Below, one piece after another: positions 8,855-17,895 of a stretch of 64,000 bases of DNA. The notes below the pieces were generated by a model. That model was not told the origin of the DNA, did no database searches, and saw only the letters and a program-made list of their open reading frames with translations. The DNA comes from Bacteroidales bacterium. Its GTDB lineage: Bacteria > Bacteroidota > Bacteroidia > Bacteroidales > F082. Where the stretch lies: NCBI GenBank assembly GCA_015709215.1, contig JACCQN010000016.1:1-64000 (forward strand), read 5' to 3'. The position numbers and the translations under genes were made by a program. Each line of letters starts with the position of its first letter. Within the stretch, counting starts at the first letter, position 1.

Positions 8855-10396
8855 TTAACGCTTGTTATTTGGGTTTTTAATATTTTTCAACTCATACAAA
8901 TCACGACGCCTGTCGGTTAAATTCCTCACCGATCCAAAGCTGTGCAATTCCTTGAGCAAATCCAGGTCCACATCCACTATTAAAGTCATTTCGCTATTGG
9001 GTGTGGCTTCTGCCTTGATGCCATTTGTTGGAAAAGCAAAATCGGATGGCGTAAACACCGCCGACTGCGCAAACTGAATATCCATATTGTTTACCTTGGG
9101 CAAATTACCTACACTCCCGGCAATAGCAACATAACACTCATTTTCGATGGCGCGGGCCATGGCGCAGTTTCGCACACGGATATAGCCGTTTTGAGTATCC
9201 GTTAAAAAAGGCACAAAAAGCAACTGCATGCCCTGATCAGCAAGCAGCCTGGATAATTCCGGGAATTCCACATCATAGCAAATCAGCACACCGATTTTGC
9301 CGCTGTCAGTATCAAAAACTTTTACCTGATCGCCCCCCTGCATACCCCAGGCTGAGGACTCAGTAGGCGTAATATGAAGCTTTTCATAACGCTCCCAGGT
9401 GCCATCGCGCCGACATAAAAATCCAACATTATACAATTTGTCGTTCTCTACCAAAGGCATGCTACCCGTAATGATATTGATGTTATAACTTACTGCAAAC
9501 TCCATAAAACGTTGATGCAGCGGCTCAGTATATTCAGCAAGTTTACGCATGGCTTCAGCTTCCGACAAATGATTGTAGGCGGCCATCAGCGGGGCATTGA
9601 ACAGCTCTGGAAAAAGCGCGAAATTGCTCTGATAATCGCTCACGGCATCCACAAAAAACTCCATTTGCTCAAAAAGGCTTTCAATATTTACAAACTGACG
9701 CATCTGCCATTGCACCAGGCCAAGCCTTACAATGGGTTTAGGCGTTTTGATAAGCGATTTTTTATCTTCATAATAAATATTAAGCCACTCAAGTAGTGTT
9801 GCATACTCCAGCGACGACTGATCGCCCGACAAATAGTTTTTAAGCACCTTTTTCACGTGAAAATCATTGGCCAGCTGAAAACTCAGCGTAGGATCATAAA
9901 GCTCCCGACGTTTCACCTTGCCAATATATTCCTTTGGACTTATCTCATCAGAAACCTTGCTGTAATTCGGAATACGTCCGCCGGCTATAATTGCGCGCAG
10001 ATTCAATTGCTCACACAGCTCTTTGCGTGCGTCGTACAATCGCCTTCCAATCCTGAGATTGCGATAGTTTGGATGGACAAAAACGTCAATGCCATATAAT
10101 ACATCACCATCTTTGTTGTGAGTCGTAAAGGTGGTATTTGCGGTAATTTGCTCATAAGTATGATCGTCACCAAACTTATTGTAGTCCACAATTAACGAAA
10201 GCGCACTCCCGGCAACTTTTCCATTTACGAAAGCTCCAATTTGTCCTTCGGGAAAGATTTCGAGCAATTTGCTAATATGCTCTTCTGACCAATGAGAATC
10301 TTCCCAATCGGCATAAGCCTCAATCATTGAGCTTTTTAAGTCACGGTAATCTTCTATACGTAAATTACGAATTTCTATCTTCAGGTTCTTATCCAT
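8855..10396 (-). CDS. Fused GNAT acetyltransferase - carbon-nitrogen hydrolase (nitrilase superfamily)
   Basis: A 513-residue two-domain protein. Residues about 5-170 form a GNAT domain (acetyl-CoA-binding region 'VHPNYRNLRIGRRLYDARKE'). Residues about 222-500 form a nitrilase-superfamily amidase with the complete catalytic triad: Glu in 'FALFPELFNAP', Lys in 'YEKLHITPTE' and Cys373 in 'GVLICYDVEFPEL'. This fusion is a recognised type in Bacteroidota; the substrate is not known, though an N-acyl or amide-type compound handled by both halves is a reasonable inference. It faces the kinase gene and has no operon partner; its start lies 42 bases from the decayed pspC-like locus. Confidence 0.92.
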   Translation of the reverse strand: MDKNLKIEIRNLRIEDYRDLKSSMIEAYADWEDSHWSEEHISKLLEIFPEGQIGAFVNGKVAGSALSLIVDYNKFGDDHTYEQITANTTFTTHNKDGDVLYGIDVFVHPNYRNLRIGRRLYDARKELCEQLNLRAIIAGGRIPNYSKVSDEISPKEYIGKVKRRELYDPTLSFQLANDFHVKKVLKNYLSGDQSSLEYATLLEWLNIYYEDKKSLIKTPKPIVRLGLVQWQMRQFVNIESLFEQMEFFVDAVSDYQSNFALFPELFNAPLMAAYNHLSEAEAMRKLAEYTEPLHQRFMEFAVSYNINIITGSMPLVENDKLYNVGFLCRRDGTWERYEKLHITPTESSAWGMQGGDQVKVFDTDSGKIGVLICYDVEFPELSRLLADQGMQLLFVPFLTDTQNGYIRVRNCAMARAIENECYVAIAGSVGNLPKVNNMDIQFAQSAVFTPSDFAFPTNGIKAEATPNSEMTLIVDVDLDLLKELHSFGSVRNLTDRRRDLYELKNIKNPNNKR

Positions 10397-10438
10397 AAAA
10401 AGTTGTGAAATATTCGATCTCCTGCAAAGATACGAATC

Positions 10439-10848
10439 TTATTTCAGCTCGGTTAAACCCTGTTCTGTCATCATCCAGGTTTTTCCTGCATAACGTTTAA
10501 AATAGCGGTAGTTGCGATGATTGGGGAGGTTCTCGTGAAAGAGTTTCTCATCAAATGTAATTTTTCTTCCTTCAGGGATTTCCACGTAAACAGCTAATTC
10601 CTGCGCCCTGAGCAAATCATCTTCCGGGAAGCGATAAAGCAATGGTAGTTGCAAGCTCGAATCCGTAAGCCTTGGCTCATACCTGATATTCATACGGCGC
10701 TGTTCGGCTTCGGCCAGGTTTCTTCCTGCCCTTCGATTCCCGTAAAGTGCTGTTTTAATTTTTCCAAATAGGCCTGCAAAAGTTCATAAGCATCTTCATC
10801 AATATGGAAGATCAGGCCGCTTAAATTTATTGTGAATGTTTTTTTCAT
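10439..10848 (-). pseudogene. PspC-domain family gene with central part deleted
   Basis: An ATG at 10848, 3 bases after the padR-like stop, opens a frame reading 'MKKTFTINLSGLIFHIDEDA', the standard start of Bacteroidota PspC-domain proteins that pair with PadR regulators. It runs 52 codons to a TGA at 10690-10692. In another frame, from about 10730 to the stop at 10439, follows 'GRNLAEAEQRRM...' and a C-terminal segment ending 'GKTWMMTEQGLTELK', which resembles the C-terminal region of the same family. The large middle with the PspC membrane segments is missing and the two ends are out of frame. So an internal deletion with a frameshift has left only the ends. The 84-codon frame starting at 10693 is the C-terminal remnant, not an independent gene in my view. 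Confidence 0.7.
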
Positions 10849-10851
10849 TAC

Positions 10852-11174
10852 TTAAAGGTTTTTAGGTTTTTCTGATGTTTCAATAAGTTGTTCAACGGCG
10901 GCAACAAGTTCGTTCCATCCGTTTTTGAGTGAATGGAGGAGTTCGCGGCCCGTTTCTGTTAACTGATAGTATTTGCGGGGTGGGCCCGATTTGGATTCTT
11001 CCCAGCGATAGCTGCGGAGTTCATCATTTTGAGCCTGGTGAGCAGGGAATACAAAGTGCCCTCTACCCCAATCATTCGCGCCTGCCTGAGCTCGTGCAGG
11101 ATACCGGAAGCATACACCTCGTCGCGCTTACCGATGATCGAAAGGATGCACAGTTCGAGCACCCCTTTGCGCAT
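10852..11174 (-). pseudogene. PadR-family transcriptional regulator, frameshifted
   Basis: From the ATG at 11174 the frame reads 'MRKGVLELCILSIIGKRDEV' and 'GILHELRQARMIGVEGTLYS', the winged-helix start of PadR regulators, but it leaves the family after 'LLTRLK'. One base added to the run of four T at 11027-11030 restores the rest: 'NDELRSYRWEESKSGPPRKY' then 'YQLTETGRELLHSL', to a TAA at 10852. The repaired gene would be 107 residues, the normal PadR size. In Bacteroidota such PadR genes sit directly upstream of PspC-domain genes, as here. Either a true 1-base deletion or a sequencing error in a homopolymer; the damaged partner downstream favours real decay. Confidence 0.8.
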
Positions 11175-11189
11175 TTGTGAAATATTTTT

Positions 11190-13837
11190 CTAAAAAGAAA
11201 ACTTCACACTTACCAGAATCTGTGAAGGGCGTAGGTTTTGTGTTGTTGTTAATACTGTAAATTGATAGTTATACTGTGTTAGAAAGTCGTTGCTGTTCAA
11301 TAGGTTATTCCAACGTGTCTCCAGATTGAATCGAGACTTTGGAAAGGAATAGCGGTACATCATATCAACAAAATTGTAGTCGGTATTATCAAACCTGAAA
11401 TATTCCAGATTAAAATTCAACAAATGTCGATCGCCGGGGAACAGATTGATCGAAAAATAATGCCGGTTCATCCGGATTTGGCTTCTCAAATCACCGCTTA
11501 TATAGGAGCTCATCACATTGTGATGAATTTTGTAGTTGAAGTTCAGCCAGGTTGTGGTCTGGTAATATATTTCGGGGCTCAGGCTGTATTGCATCGTCAC
11601 TGCATCAAACGATTCGTTATTCACTAGGGTTTTCCCTTTGTTGAGCATAAAAGAAGTGTTCAAGCTAAGCGATGATTTTAAGGCGTGGATATATTTGCTA
11701 GACCTGAATTGAAGATTGTGGGATTGAGAAGTGTTTGGTAATTCAAGTGCTGTTACGATAAATGAACCGTTTTCTTGTAGTTGGGTGCTGTAGGTCAGAC
11801 TCATTTGTCGCTGAACAAAAACATACGAAAGCGTATTGAAGAATGCTGTTATGGCGTTGCGATAAGACAGTGATGCCGAAGCAATCTGTTGATTGGTTTG
11901 CTGGAAAAACGCCTCCGTTTTAATCAATTCCCGGTAATTCTTCAACATATAAGCAAAATAAAAATTGTCCGGATCGCTTAACCTTTGCAAGTAATACCAG
12001 GAGGCATTCACATCCCAGAAGCCTCCAAAATTATAGTTTATGCTAAGTTTGGGAGCCTGTAATAGTTTTGAAACACTTTTTGAAGTATTGAAGTTAGCGT
12101 CCTGGAGTTTAAACTGTTGCATATTCAATGGCCAATCAACAAAAACTCGAAGCCTTTTGAATTTATATTGCAAGGCTGGAATAGTATAAATTTGATACTG
12201 ATGGGTGTCTAATTGATTTTGAAAAGAATCTCCTGCCTCAGTCTGTTCACCGTTACTATTGATTTCCAGCTTGGATTGAAGTGTTTGCAGCCGAAGGGCA
12301 AAACCAAACCTTATTGAAAAAATCCAACGCTTCCATTTAAGATTGCTGCCCACATAATGATCAGTATAAAAACGCCGGAGAGTAGCAGATTGAAAAGCCG
12401 TATCGTAAAATTTGTTGCTATTGATAATTGCTTCAAATGGTCCCGGAGCAACAGAAAGTTCCTGAGGGCTCTGATCGTATTTTATCAGGGATTGAAATTC
12501 TATCAGGTTTTTTCCGGACTTAAAAATGGCGTTTAAGGTATTCGAAAAACTGCTGTAAGGTGTTGTAGCATATTGATTTACCGTATCTGTTTCATTTAAT
12601 ATCCTATCGTGAAAAATTTCTTTTTGCAGGGTGAAGGATGTTTTGTTTTTGAGATAATTATTACTTGTATTGCGGTTCAAATCAAAGGTGCCATGCCAGT
12701 AACGACTGGTCTGTTTTCGCTTATAATCCTGAAAAAGGCGAATGGTGTCTTCCGGTAAATAGTAAGTTCTATCTTCAAAACTTTGGTTTCTGCGCAGATC
12801 ATTCACATAAAAAACCGTTGCCCGTAGTTGCAGGTCTTTTTTAAGCGGGATTAAAACGTTGACGTTGGAAAGGTGAATCTGGTTGTCGAGGTATCTTTTT
12901 GTGTCAAGACCGGCATATTGTTCCAGATCAGACAAATCAAACAGACTTAACTTTTCAGAAGGATGGAAAGGGAAAACAGCTTTATTGGCTCGGGCAAATC
13001 TGTTAATCTGCCTCGAAACATCATCGCCGGTATTGTTGGATTGATACGAAGCCAGGAGTTGCATTTTACTGCTCAGAAGCATTGGTGTAAATTTCACATC
13101 CCACAGCCAGGGCTCAAAACCGGAGCCAATTTTGCCACTTCCGGTATAAGCGGTTTTATTTTTCAGCTTGATATTGAGTGCAGCCTGCTGCGAATACACG
13201 CGATCTTCCAGTATGCGGATGGGCTGATGCTTTTCGAACACTTCAACAGTTGACACCGACTCGTGTGGCAAATTGCTACTGATCATGGCATAGCGGCCGT
13301 CGGTCAAATCAAGCCCTTCCACATAGAATTTGTTGATGGGCAAGCCCTGATAGAGTATTTTCCCGCTTTCTTCTACTTCAATACCGGGCAGCTTCTTGAG
13401 TACATCTTCGATGGTTTGGTCCTCACGCCCCTTGAATTGCTCAATTAAATAGCTTATCGTATCGCCTTTTAGATCTATCGGATTTGCCTTTACTGTAATG
13501 GTTTCCAGTAATTTGGTATCGGGCTTTAAAGCAAAATCAAGTTTTTGGGTTTGATTGGGTATCGTTAGTTTAATGCGTTCAAAGTGAATCGAGCTAAGCA
13601 GCAGATCGAGGCTGTCGGTTTCCAAATTTATCTCAACCACATACCTGCCATTTTGGTCGGTAATGGCGTATGCTTTTAAAATGCCGCTATGCTTTGGATA
13701 AACCATCACATTGATATCCCTGAGCGGCTTGTTTAAAGTGTCGGTTATACTATACCGGAAATTAGCGTTTGCGAAAAAGATTGTAGCTGAAAAGCAGCTA
13801 AAGCAAGGGTGAAACAAATTACAATCCATTTTCGCAT
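11190..13837 (-). CDS. TonB-receptor-like outer-membrane protein (GLPGLI partner), signal peptide out of frame
   Basis: The body (about 870 residues) has an N-terminal carboxypeptidase-regulatory-like domain, a plug-like segment ('GREDQTIEDVLKKLPGIEVE', 'VEGLDLTDGRY') and a long beta-barrel ending in a terminal Phe ('ILVSVKFSF'), all typical of TonB-receptor-like proteins encoded beside GLPGLI genes. The in-frame ATG at 13829 gives an unconvincing N terminus. The ATG at 13837 instead encodes an excellent signal peptide ('MRKWIVICFTLALAAFQLQS', then FSQTLISGIV) that hits a TAA at 13745-13747. Removing a duplicated TA at about 13747-13752 joins 'LISGIV' to 'TDTLNKPLRD' and gives one 881-codon frame. 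So the gene is probably inactivated for export, or the assembly has a 2-base error. The ligand is unknown. Confidence 0.75.
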
Positions 13838-13848
13838 TTTGTTGGTGC

Positions 13849-14682
13849 TTAAAATTCTATCGGATTATTCTTCTTCAACATATTCCGGTAAACTCTTTGC
13901 TGGGATACTTCGTTGGCTCCGGCATCTTTTGCACGGCTCATGATATCGTGTCTGAAATTTTTCTGTGCCTTCAGAAAATCAGCCCTGCTAGTTTGTATCC
14001 AACCTCTGTCCTCGTATTCTATACTCACCCCATTCTTATATCTTTCAATTTCTGTCATTTCGAACACATAATGCTTATTTGTATCATACATTTTGATAAT
14101 CAATCCCGGGAGGCCATAAAATTTGTATGGTCCGTCGTTTACCGGAATTTCAGTTGTGTACCAAGCCACCCAGTTTCTGCCTCCATAAAAGCAGTTAGCT
14201 CTTTGGGCATTATAATTTCTGAATGTTTCAGTTTGATCCGAAAGCTCCCATTTAAATACACTAAAATCCTCAGTGTATTCTAAATAATCTGGAATCACTT
14301 TGTCGTTATAAGTATAGTTGCTTTCAGGAAAGTTTTTATAAATCCGGTATGAAAAGCGCGTCCTGTATTTATTCATCTCATTTGCTTCGATGAATTGTTG
14401 CAACCGCCCCTCCCTTTCGGCCTTGCGCCCGAAGTATGTCATATTATAAAAGTTTTCGCCCATAAAAAGGCTTATATTCTCACCAACCAATAAAATCATA
14501 TTTTCGCTTCTAATGCGTTCCAGATTGTTGGTGTCCTCCTTCCATGTTAGTGTATAGCTTACTTTAAGATTGGCAGAATCAAGTATTCTTGTAGGAGCAT
14601 CAAAAAACTGGGCAAAAATCGGCAGTGCTTTAATTTGGATTACAATAAGCAACAGAAAAAACCGCACAAATGTTAGTTTCAT
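13849..14682 (-). CDS. GLPGLI family protein
   Basis: A 277-residue protein with a signal peptide (about residues 1-24) and the family's name motif, 'GPYKFYGLPGLIIKMYD', at about residues 180-196. Members are periplasmic or outer-membrane-associated, restricted to Bacteroidota and of unknown biochemical role; they are habitually encoded next to a TonB-receptor-like gene, as here (11 bases to the next ATG). The gene is intact, unlike its four neighbours on the same strand. It is preceded by the remnant of a small secreted peptide gene. Confidence 0.9.
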   Translation of the reverse strand: MKLTFVRFFLLLIVIQIKALPIFAQFFDAPTRILDSANLKVSYTLTWKEDTNNLERIRSENMILLVGENISLFMGENFYNMTYFGRKAEREGRLQQFIEANEMNKYRTRFSYRIYKNFPESNYTYNDKVIPDYLEYTEDFSVFKWELSDQTETFRNYNAQRANCFYGGRNWVAWYTTEIPVNDGPYKFYGLPGLIIKMYDTNKHYVFEMTEIERYKNGVSIEYEDRGWIQTSRADFLKAQKNFRHDIMSRAKDAGANEVSQQRVYRNMLKKNNPIEF

Positions 14683-14748
14683 ATCTTTGTATTTTAATGT
14701 TAATCAGCAATTTGTTGACAATTTTAAAGTAGAATTAAATGTAAATAA

Positions 14749-14780
14749 CACTTCTGCACCCTATGGAGGATGCAGAAGTG
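14749..14780 (-). promoter_or_regulatory. Intercistronic hairpin between small peptide gene and GLPGLI gene
   Basis: Perfect 10-bp inverted repeat CACTTCTGCA (14749-14758) / TGCAGAAGTG (14771-14780), 12-base loop, directly after the small gene's stop. It has no T run on the minus strand, so it is more likely an mRNA-stabilising or attenuating structure giving unequal expression of the two genes than a full terminator. Confidence 0.5.
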
Positions 14781-14789
14781 AGTTAGGGT

Positions 14790-14968
14790 CTATTCCTCGC
14801 TTATACCGCAATATATCTCATCCCAGATTACATAGTCGTAAGCATCACAAATAACAACGTAATTGTCGCACATATTATGGACATAGCAATCACTATCTGC
14901 CGCATCTGCAATTTTAGGTGTAAATGACAGCGCAAAGAATACTGCAATTGTTACAAAACATTTTTCAT
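14790..14968 (-). pseudogene. Small Cys-containing secreted peptide gene, frameshifted
   Basis: From the ATG at 14968 the frame stops at once (MKNVL). Adding one A to the run of five at 14961-14965 gives a 59-residue protein: signal peptide 'MKKCFVTIAVFFALSFTPKI' ending ADA, then a short acidic, aromatic tail with four Cys (28, 34, 41, 54), stopping at TAG 14790. Signal-peptide-bearing mini-proteins upstream of GLPGLI/TonB-receptor-like genes are known in Bacteroidota (NVEALA-like peptides resemble it in design, though I see no NVEALA motif). The corrected length is an exact multiple of three and codon use is coherent, so I believe it is or was a gene. Confidence 0.55.
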
Positions 14969-15538
14969 AAGATATTGGTATTTAATTTATTAATTCGATT
15001 TAATTGATTTATAGCAAGCCACTTCAATAAAAAATTATCAAAGCGGCCCAATTCGATCGAACTTATTCTTCCCCAGCCAAAAGATGTATTTTGTTGTTCA
15101 ACAAAGTATAAAATGACGACAACATAAAACCGACCATGAAAACACATAAAACCAAGGTTTAAGTAAATGTGGTAACCGGAATTAGAAGCAAAATGCCAGA
15201 ATTAGAACGGGGGGGGTAATATGTTGATTGTCAGATACATTGATCAATGATGCTTTACTGTTGGACACAAACATACCCATTTATTTTGCAAAATCCAAAA
15301 CAAATCCCGGAAATTTTATTCAGGAGACAGATAGTTTTAATTGGTTTTAGAGAATATTTTTTGCCAAACCGACATCTGAGTTCCATAGATTAAAAACTAT
15401 TGGAAGGCTCTTAAAAATTAAACTGCATTGAACCCTTTTCAATTTATGCTTGTTAAGTAGGCAGTGTAATAATTAAAGTAATTTCTGAAACACTTCAACC
15501 GTTTGCAAAGCAACAATCGAAGGAACTAATTTAGATCG
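14969..15538. other. Long intergenic leader with an eight-G tract
   Basis: About 570 bases without a convincing gene. It holds a minus-strand promoter (15268-15299) and a run of eight G (15209-15216; C on the transcript) within an otherwise AT-rich leader of about 290 bases for the GLPGLI cluster. A minus-strand open frame of 60 codons (14965-15147) overlaps the small peptide start and has no recognisable features. Confidence 0.5.
15268..15299 (-). promoter_or_regulatory. Bacteroidota-type promoter for the GLPGLI cluster
   Basis: On the minus strand: TTTG (15296-15299), 20-base spacer, TATGTTTG (15268-15275). Both boxes and the spacing fit the phylum's sigma-ABfr consensus. Transcription would start near 15262, about 290 bases ahead of the small peptide ATG. 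Confidence 0.55.
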
Positions 15539-15568
15539 TTTAAAAATTAGCCAAAAATTGTACTTTTG
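15539..15568 (+). promoter_or_regulatory. Promoter of the 2-oxoacid dehydrogenase E1 gene
   Basis: TTTA (15539-15542, one mismatch to TTTG), 18-base spacer, TACTTTTG (15561-15568). A six-codon open frame (MKKKHI) begins at 15575 in the leader. Confidence 0.5.
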
Positions 15569-15610
15569 CAAACGATGAAAAAAAAGCATATCTAGCTCAA
15601 AACATTGATA

Positions 15611-17656
15611 ATGACACAAAAAAGAAAATTTACCTTAGACAATACGGACAAGGAAACCCTGAATAAGTGGTATAGTCTGATGACCCTTGGCCGTCAGATT
15701 GATGAGAAAGCCCCTAATTACCTCAAACAGGCGCTCGGTTGGTCATATCATGCCCCATATGCCGGACACGATGGTATTCAGCTGGCAATCGGCCAGGTTT
15801 TTAACCGCGAAACCGACTTTCTTTTCCCATATTACCGTGATATGTTAACGGCGATTTCGGCCGGCCTCACCGCCGAAGAGATTATCCTTAATGGTCTTTC
15901 CAAAGCCGATGATCCGGCCAGTGGTGGTCGTCATATGTCGAATCACTTTGCCAAACCCGAATGGAACATACAAAACGTTTCGTCGGCCACAGGAAATCAT
16001 ACACTTCATGCCGTTGGAACAGCAAGAGGAATAAAACGTTATGAAGCCAAGGGCATTGCCATCAGCTCACAAGGCGAATCTTCCACCTCGGAGGGTTATG
16101 TTTTTGAAGCCATCAACGGTGCTTCAAAGGAAAAACTGCCGGTACTTTTTGTGTTTCAGGATAACCAATACGGCATTTCTGTGCCACAAAAAGACCAGTC
16201 GGCCAATCGCCGTGCAGCAGAAAACTACCGAGGCATCCGCAATTTGAAAATCATCTATTGCGATGGCAAAAGCGTGTTCAATTCGATGAATGCCATGTTC
16301 GAAGCGCGCGAGCATATCGAAAAGCATGGCGAACCTGTTATTGTTCATGCCAATTGTGTGCGTATTCATTCACACTCCAATTCGGATCGTCACGAGCTTT
16401 ATCGTGATGATAATGAAAGACACTGCGTGAGCCACAGCGACCCGCTGATGCGTTTCAGGGTACAGCTGATCCATTCGGGCAAATTTACCGAAGACGAACT
16501 CAATGCACTGGATGCAGAAGCCAAAAAGACCATTTCTGCAGCGCATAAAAAAGTGATCAAAGCTGCTGATCCAAGCCCTGACAGCATTTTCAACTTTGTT
16601 TTGCCCGAACCCTACAAAGCTGAAAAATATCCCGAAGGCCTGCATGATGGCACCAAAGGAAAACCAATGAAGCTTATCCAGGCACTCAATGAAACCCTAA
16701 AAGACGAATTTCGCAAAAACCCTGACACCTATATCTGGGGTCAGGATGTAGCCAATAAAGACAAAGGTGGCATCTTTAATGTAACCAAGGGCATGCAGCA
16801 GGAATTTGGCAAAGAGCGCGTGTTCAATGCACCCATCGCCGAGGATTATATCCTTGGAACAGCCAACGGTATGAGCCGCTTCAACGATAAAATTCGCATC
16901 GTTGTGGAAGGCGCCGAATTTGCCGATTACTTCTGGCCTGCCATGGAACAATTGGTTGAAGCTTCACATGACTACTGGCGTAGCAATGGCGCATTTGCAC
17001 CTAACGTTACGATTCGGTTGGCTTCCGGTGGTTATATTGGTGGTGGATTATATCACTCACAAACCATCGAAGGAGCTTTGGCTACACTACCCGGGTTGCG
17101 TATCGTTTATCCTTCTTATGCCGATGATGCTGCCGGTCTTTTACGAACTGCCATGCGCAGTAAGGGACCTACAGTATTTCTGGAACCCAAAGCACTCTAT
17201 AATGATCCGGTTGCCGAAACCGTAGTGCCTGATGATTTTGAGGTGCCTTTCGGCAAAGCACGCATCCGTCGCAGTGGTTCCGATTTGAGTATCATTACCT
17301 ATGGCAACACCACACATATGGCCGTTCAGGTAGCTGATCGCATCAGCGACGAAACAGGCAAAGAAATCGAGGTACTCGACATCCGCAGCCTGATTCCTTT
17401 GGATAAGGAAGCCATTGTGGCAACAGTAAAAAAGACTTCGCGTGTGCTGGTTGTACACGAAGAAAAAGTTTTTGCAGGCTTTGGCAGTGAGCTGGCTTCC
17501 TTTGTTGCCGAAGAAGCTTTTGTATTCCTCGATGCTCCGGTAAAACGTGTTGGATCTACTTTTACTCCCGTTGGTTTTAACCCTATTCTGGAAAAAGCTA
17601 TACTGCCTAATGCTGATAAAATTTATGCAGCGGCTATGGAAATCCTGAAATTCTAA
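15611..17656 (+). CDS. Fused branched-chain 2-oxoacid dehydrogenase E1 (alpha+beta)
   Basis: A 681-residue thiamine-diphosphate enzyme in which the E1 alpha and beta chains are one polypeptide. Residues about 1-330 are the alpha part, with the ThDP/metal motif as 'GESSTSEGYVFEAINGAS' followed about 15 residues on by 'DNQYGIS', and a phosphorylation-loop-like 'HSHSNSDRHELYRD'. Residues about 345-681 are the beta part ('IRLASGGYIGGGLYHSQTIE', 'VFLEPKALYN'). The enzyme oxidatively decarboxylates branched-chain 2-oxoacids and passes the acyl group to a lipoyl E2. E2 and E3 are not in the window. The ATG at 15611 is preferred over an in-frame TTG 6 bases earlier. A strong terminator closes the gene. 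Confidence 0.9.
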   Translation: MTQKRKFTLDNTDKETLNKWYSLMTLGRQIDEKAPNYLKQALGWSYHAPYAGHDGIQLAIGQVFNRETDFLFPYYRDMLTAISAGLTAEEIILNGLSKADDPASGGRHMSNHFAKPEWNIQNVSSATGNHTLHAVGTARGIKRYEAKGIAISSQGESSTSEGYVFEAINGASKEKLPVLFVFQDNQYGISVPQKDQSANRRAAENYRGIRNLKIIYCDGKSVFNSMNAMFEAREHIEKHGEPVIVHANCVRIHSHSNSDRHELYRDDNERHCVSHSDPLMRFRVQLIHSGKFTEDELNALDAEAKKTISAAHKKVIKAADPSPDSIFNFVLPEPYKAEKYPEGLHDGTKGKPMKLIQALNETLKDEFRKNPDTYIWGQDVANKDKGGIFNVTKGMQQEFGKERVFNAPIAEDYILGTANGMSRFNDKIRIVVEGAEFADYFWPAMEQLVEASHDYWRSNGAFAPNVTIRLASGGYIGGGLYHSQTIEGALATLPGLRIVYPSYADDAAGLLRTAMRSKGPTVFLEPKALYNDPVAETVVPDDFEVPFGKARIRRSGSDLSIITYGNTTHMAVQVADRISDETGKEIEVLDIRSLIPLDKEAIVATVKKTSRVLVVHEEKVFAGFGSELASFVAEEAFVFLDAPVKRVGSTFTPVGFNPILEKAILPNADKIYAAAMEILKF

Positions 17657-17680
17657 AGGCTTTAAATTAAGACTCATACA

Positions 17681-17712
17681 AAGCGCTTCCGAATATACGA
17701 AGCGCTTTTTTT
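17681..17712 (+). terminator. Terminator after the E1 gene
   Basis: 9-bp stem AAGCGCTTC (17681-17689) / GAAGCGCTT (17699-17707), 9-base loop, then a run of T. Confidence 0.9.
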
Positions 17713-17895
17713 TATTCTTATCAAATAAAAAAGCACTAAAATTATTCTTCGAAACGTCCTTTGTGCTTAACAAACTTTAACGGCCATACAATGATCCTAA
17801 AACCTGAACTGACAATAATTGTTTATTTTTGGATGTTTTATAGGAAAATGTGTTTCACAAAGCTCAAGTAAACAAAGTTAAACCCTGATTTTAAG

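Noticed and set aside
10691-10848. Independent 52-residue peptide gene
   Set aside because: Its sequence is the N terminus of PspC-domain proteins, so it is the front half of a broken gene.
11027-11030. Programmed ribosomal frameshift in padR
   Set aside because: A run of four A on the transcript is not a known slippery site and there is no downstream structure; a deletion or sequencing error is simpler.
14965-15147. 60-codon minus-strand open frame
   Set aside because: No signal peptide, no family features, and it overlaps the start of the better supported small peptide gene.
17141-17773. 210-codon minus-strand frame inside the E1 gene
   Set aside because: Antisense to a strongly conserved enzyme; codon-shadow frame with no similarity.
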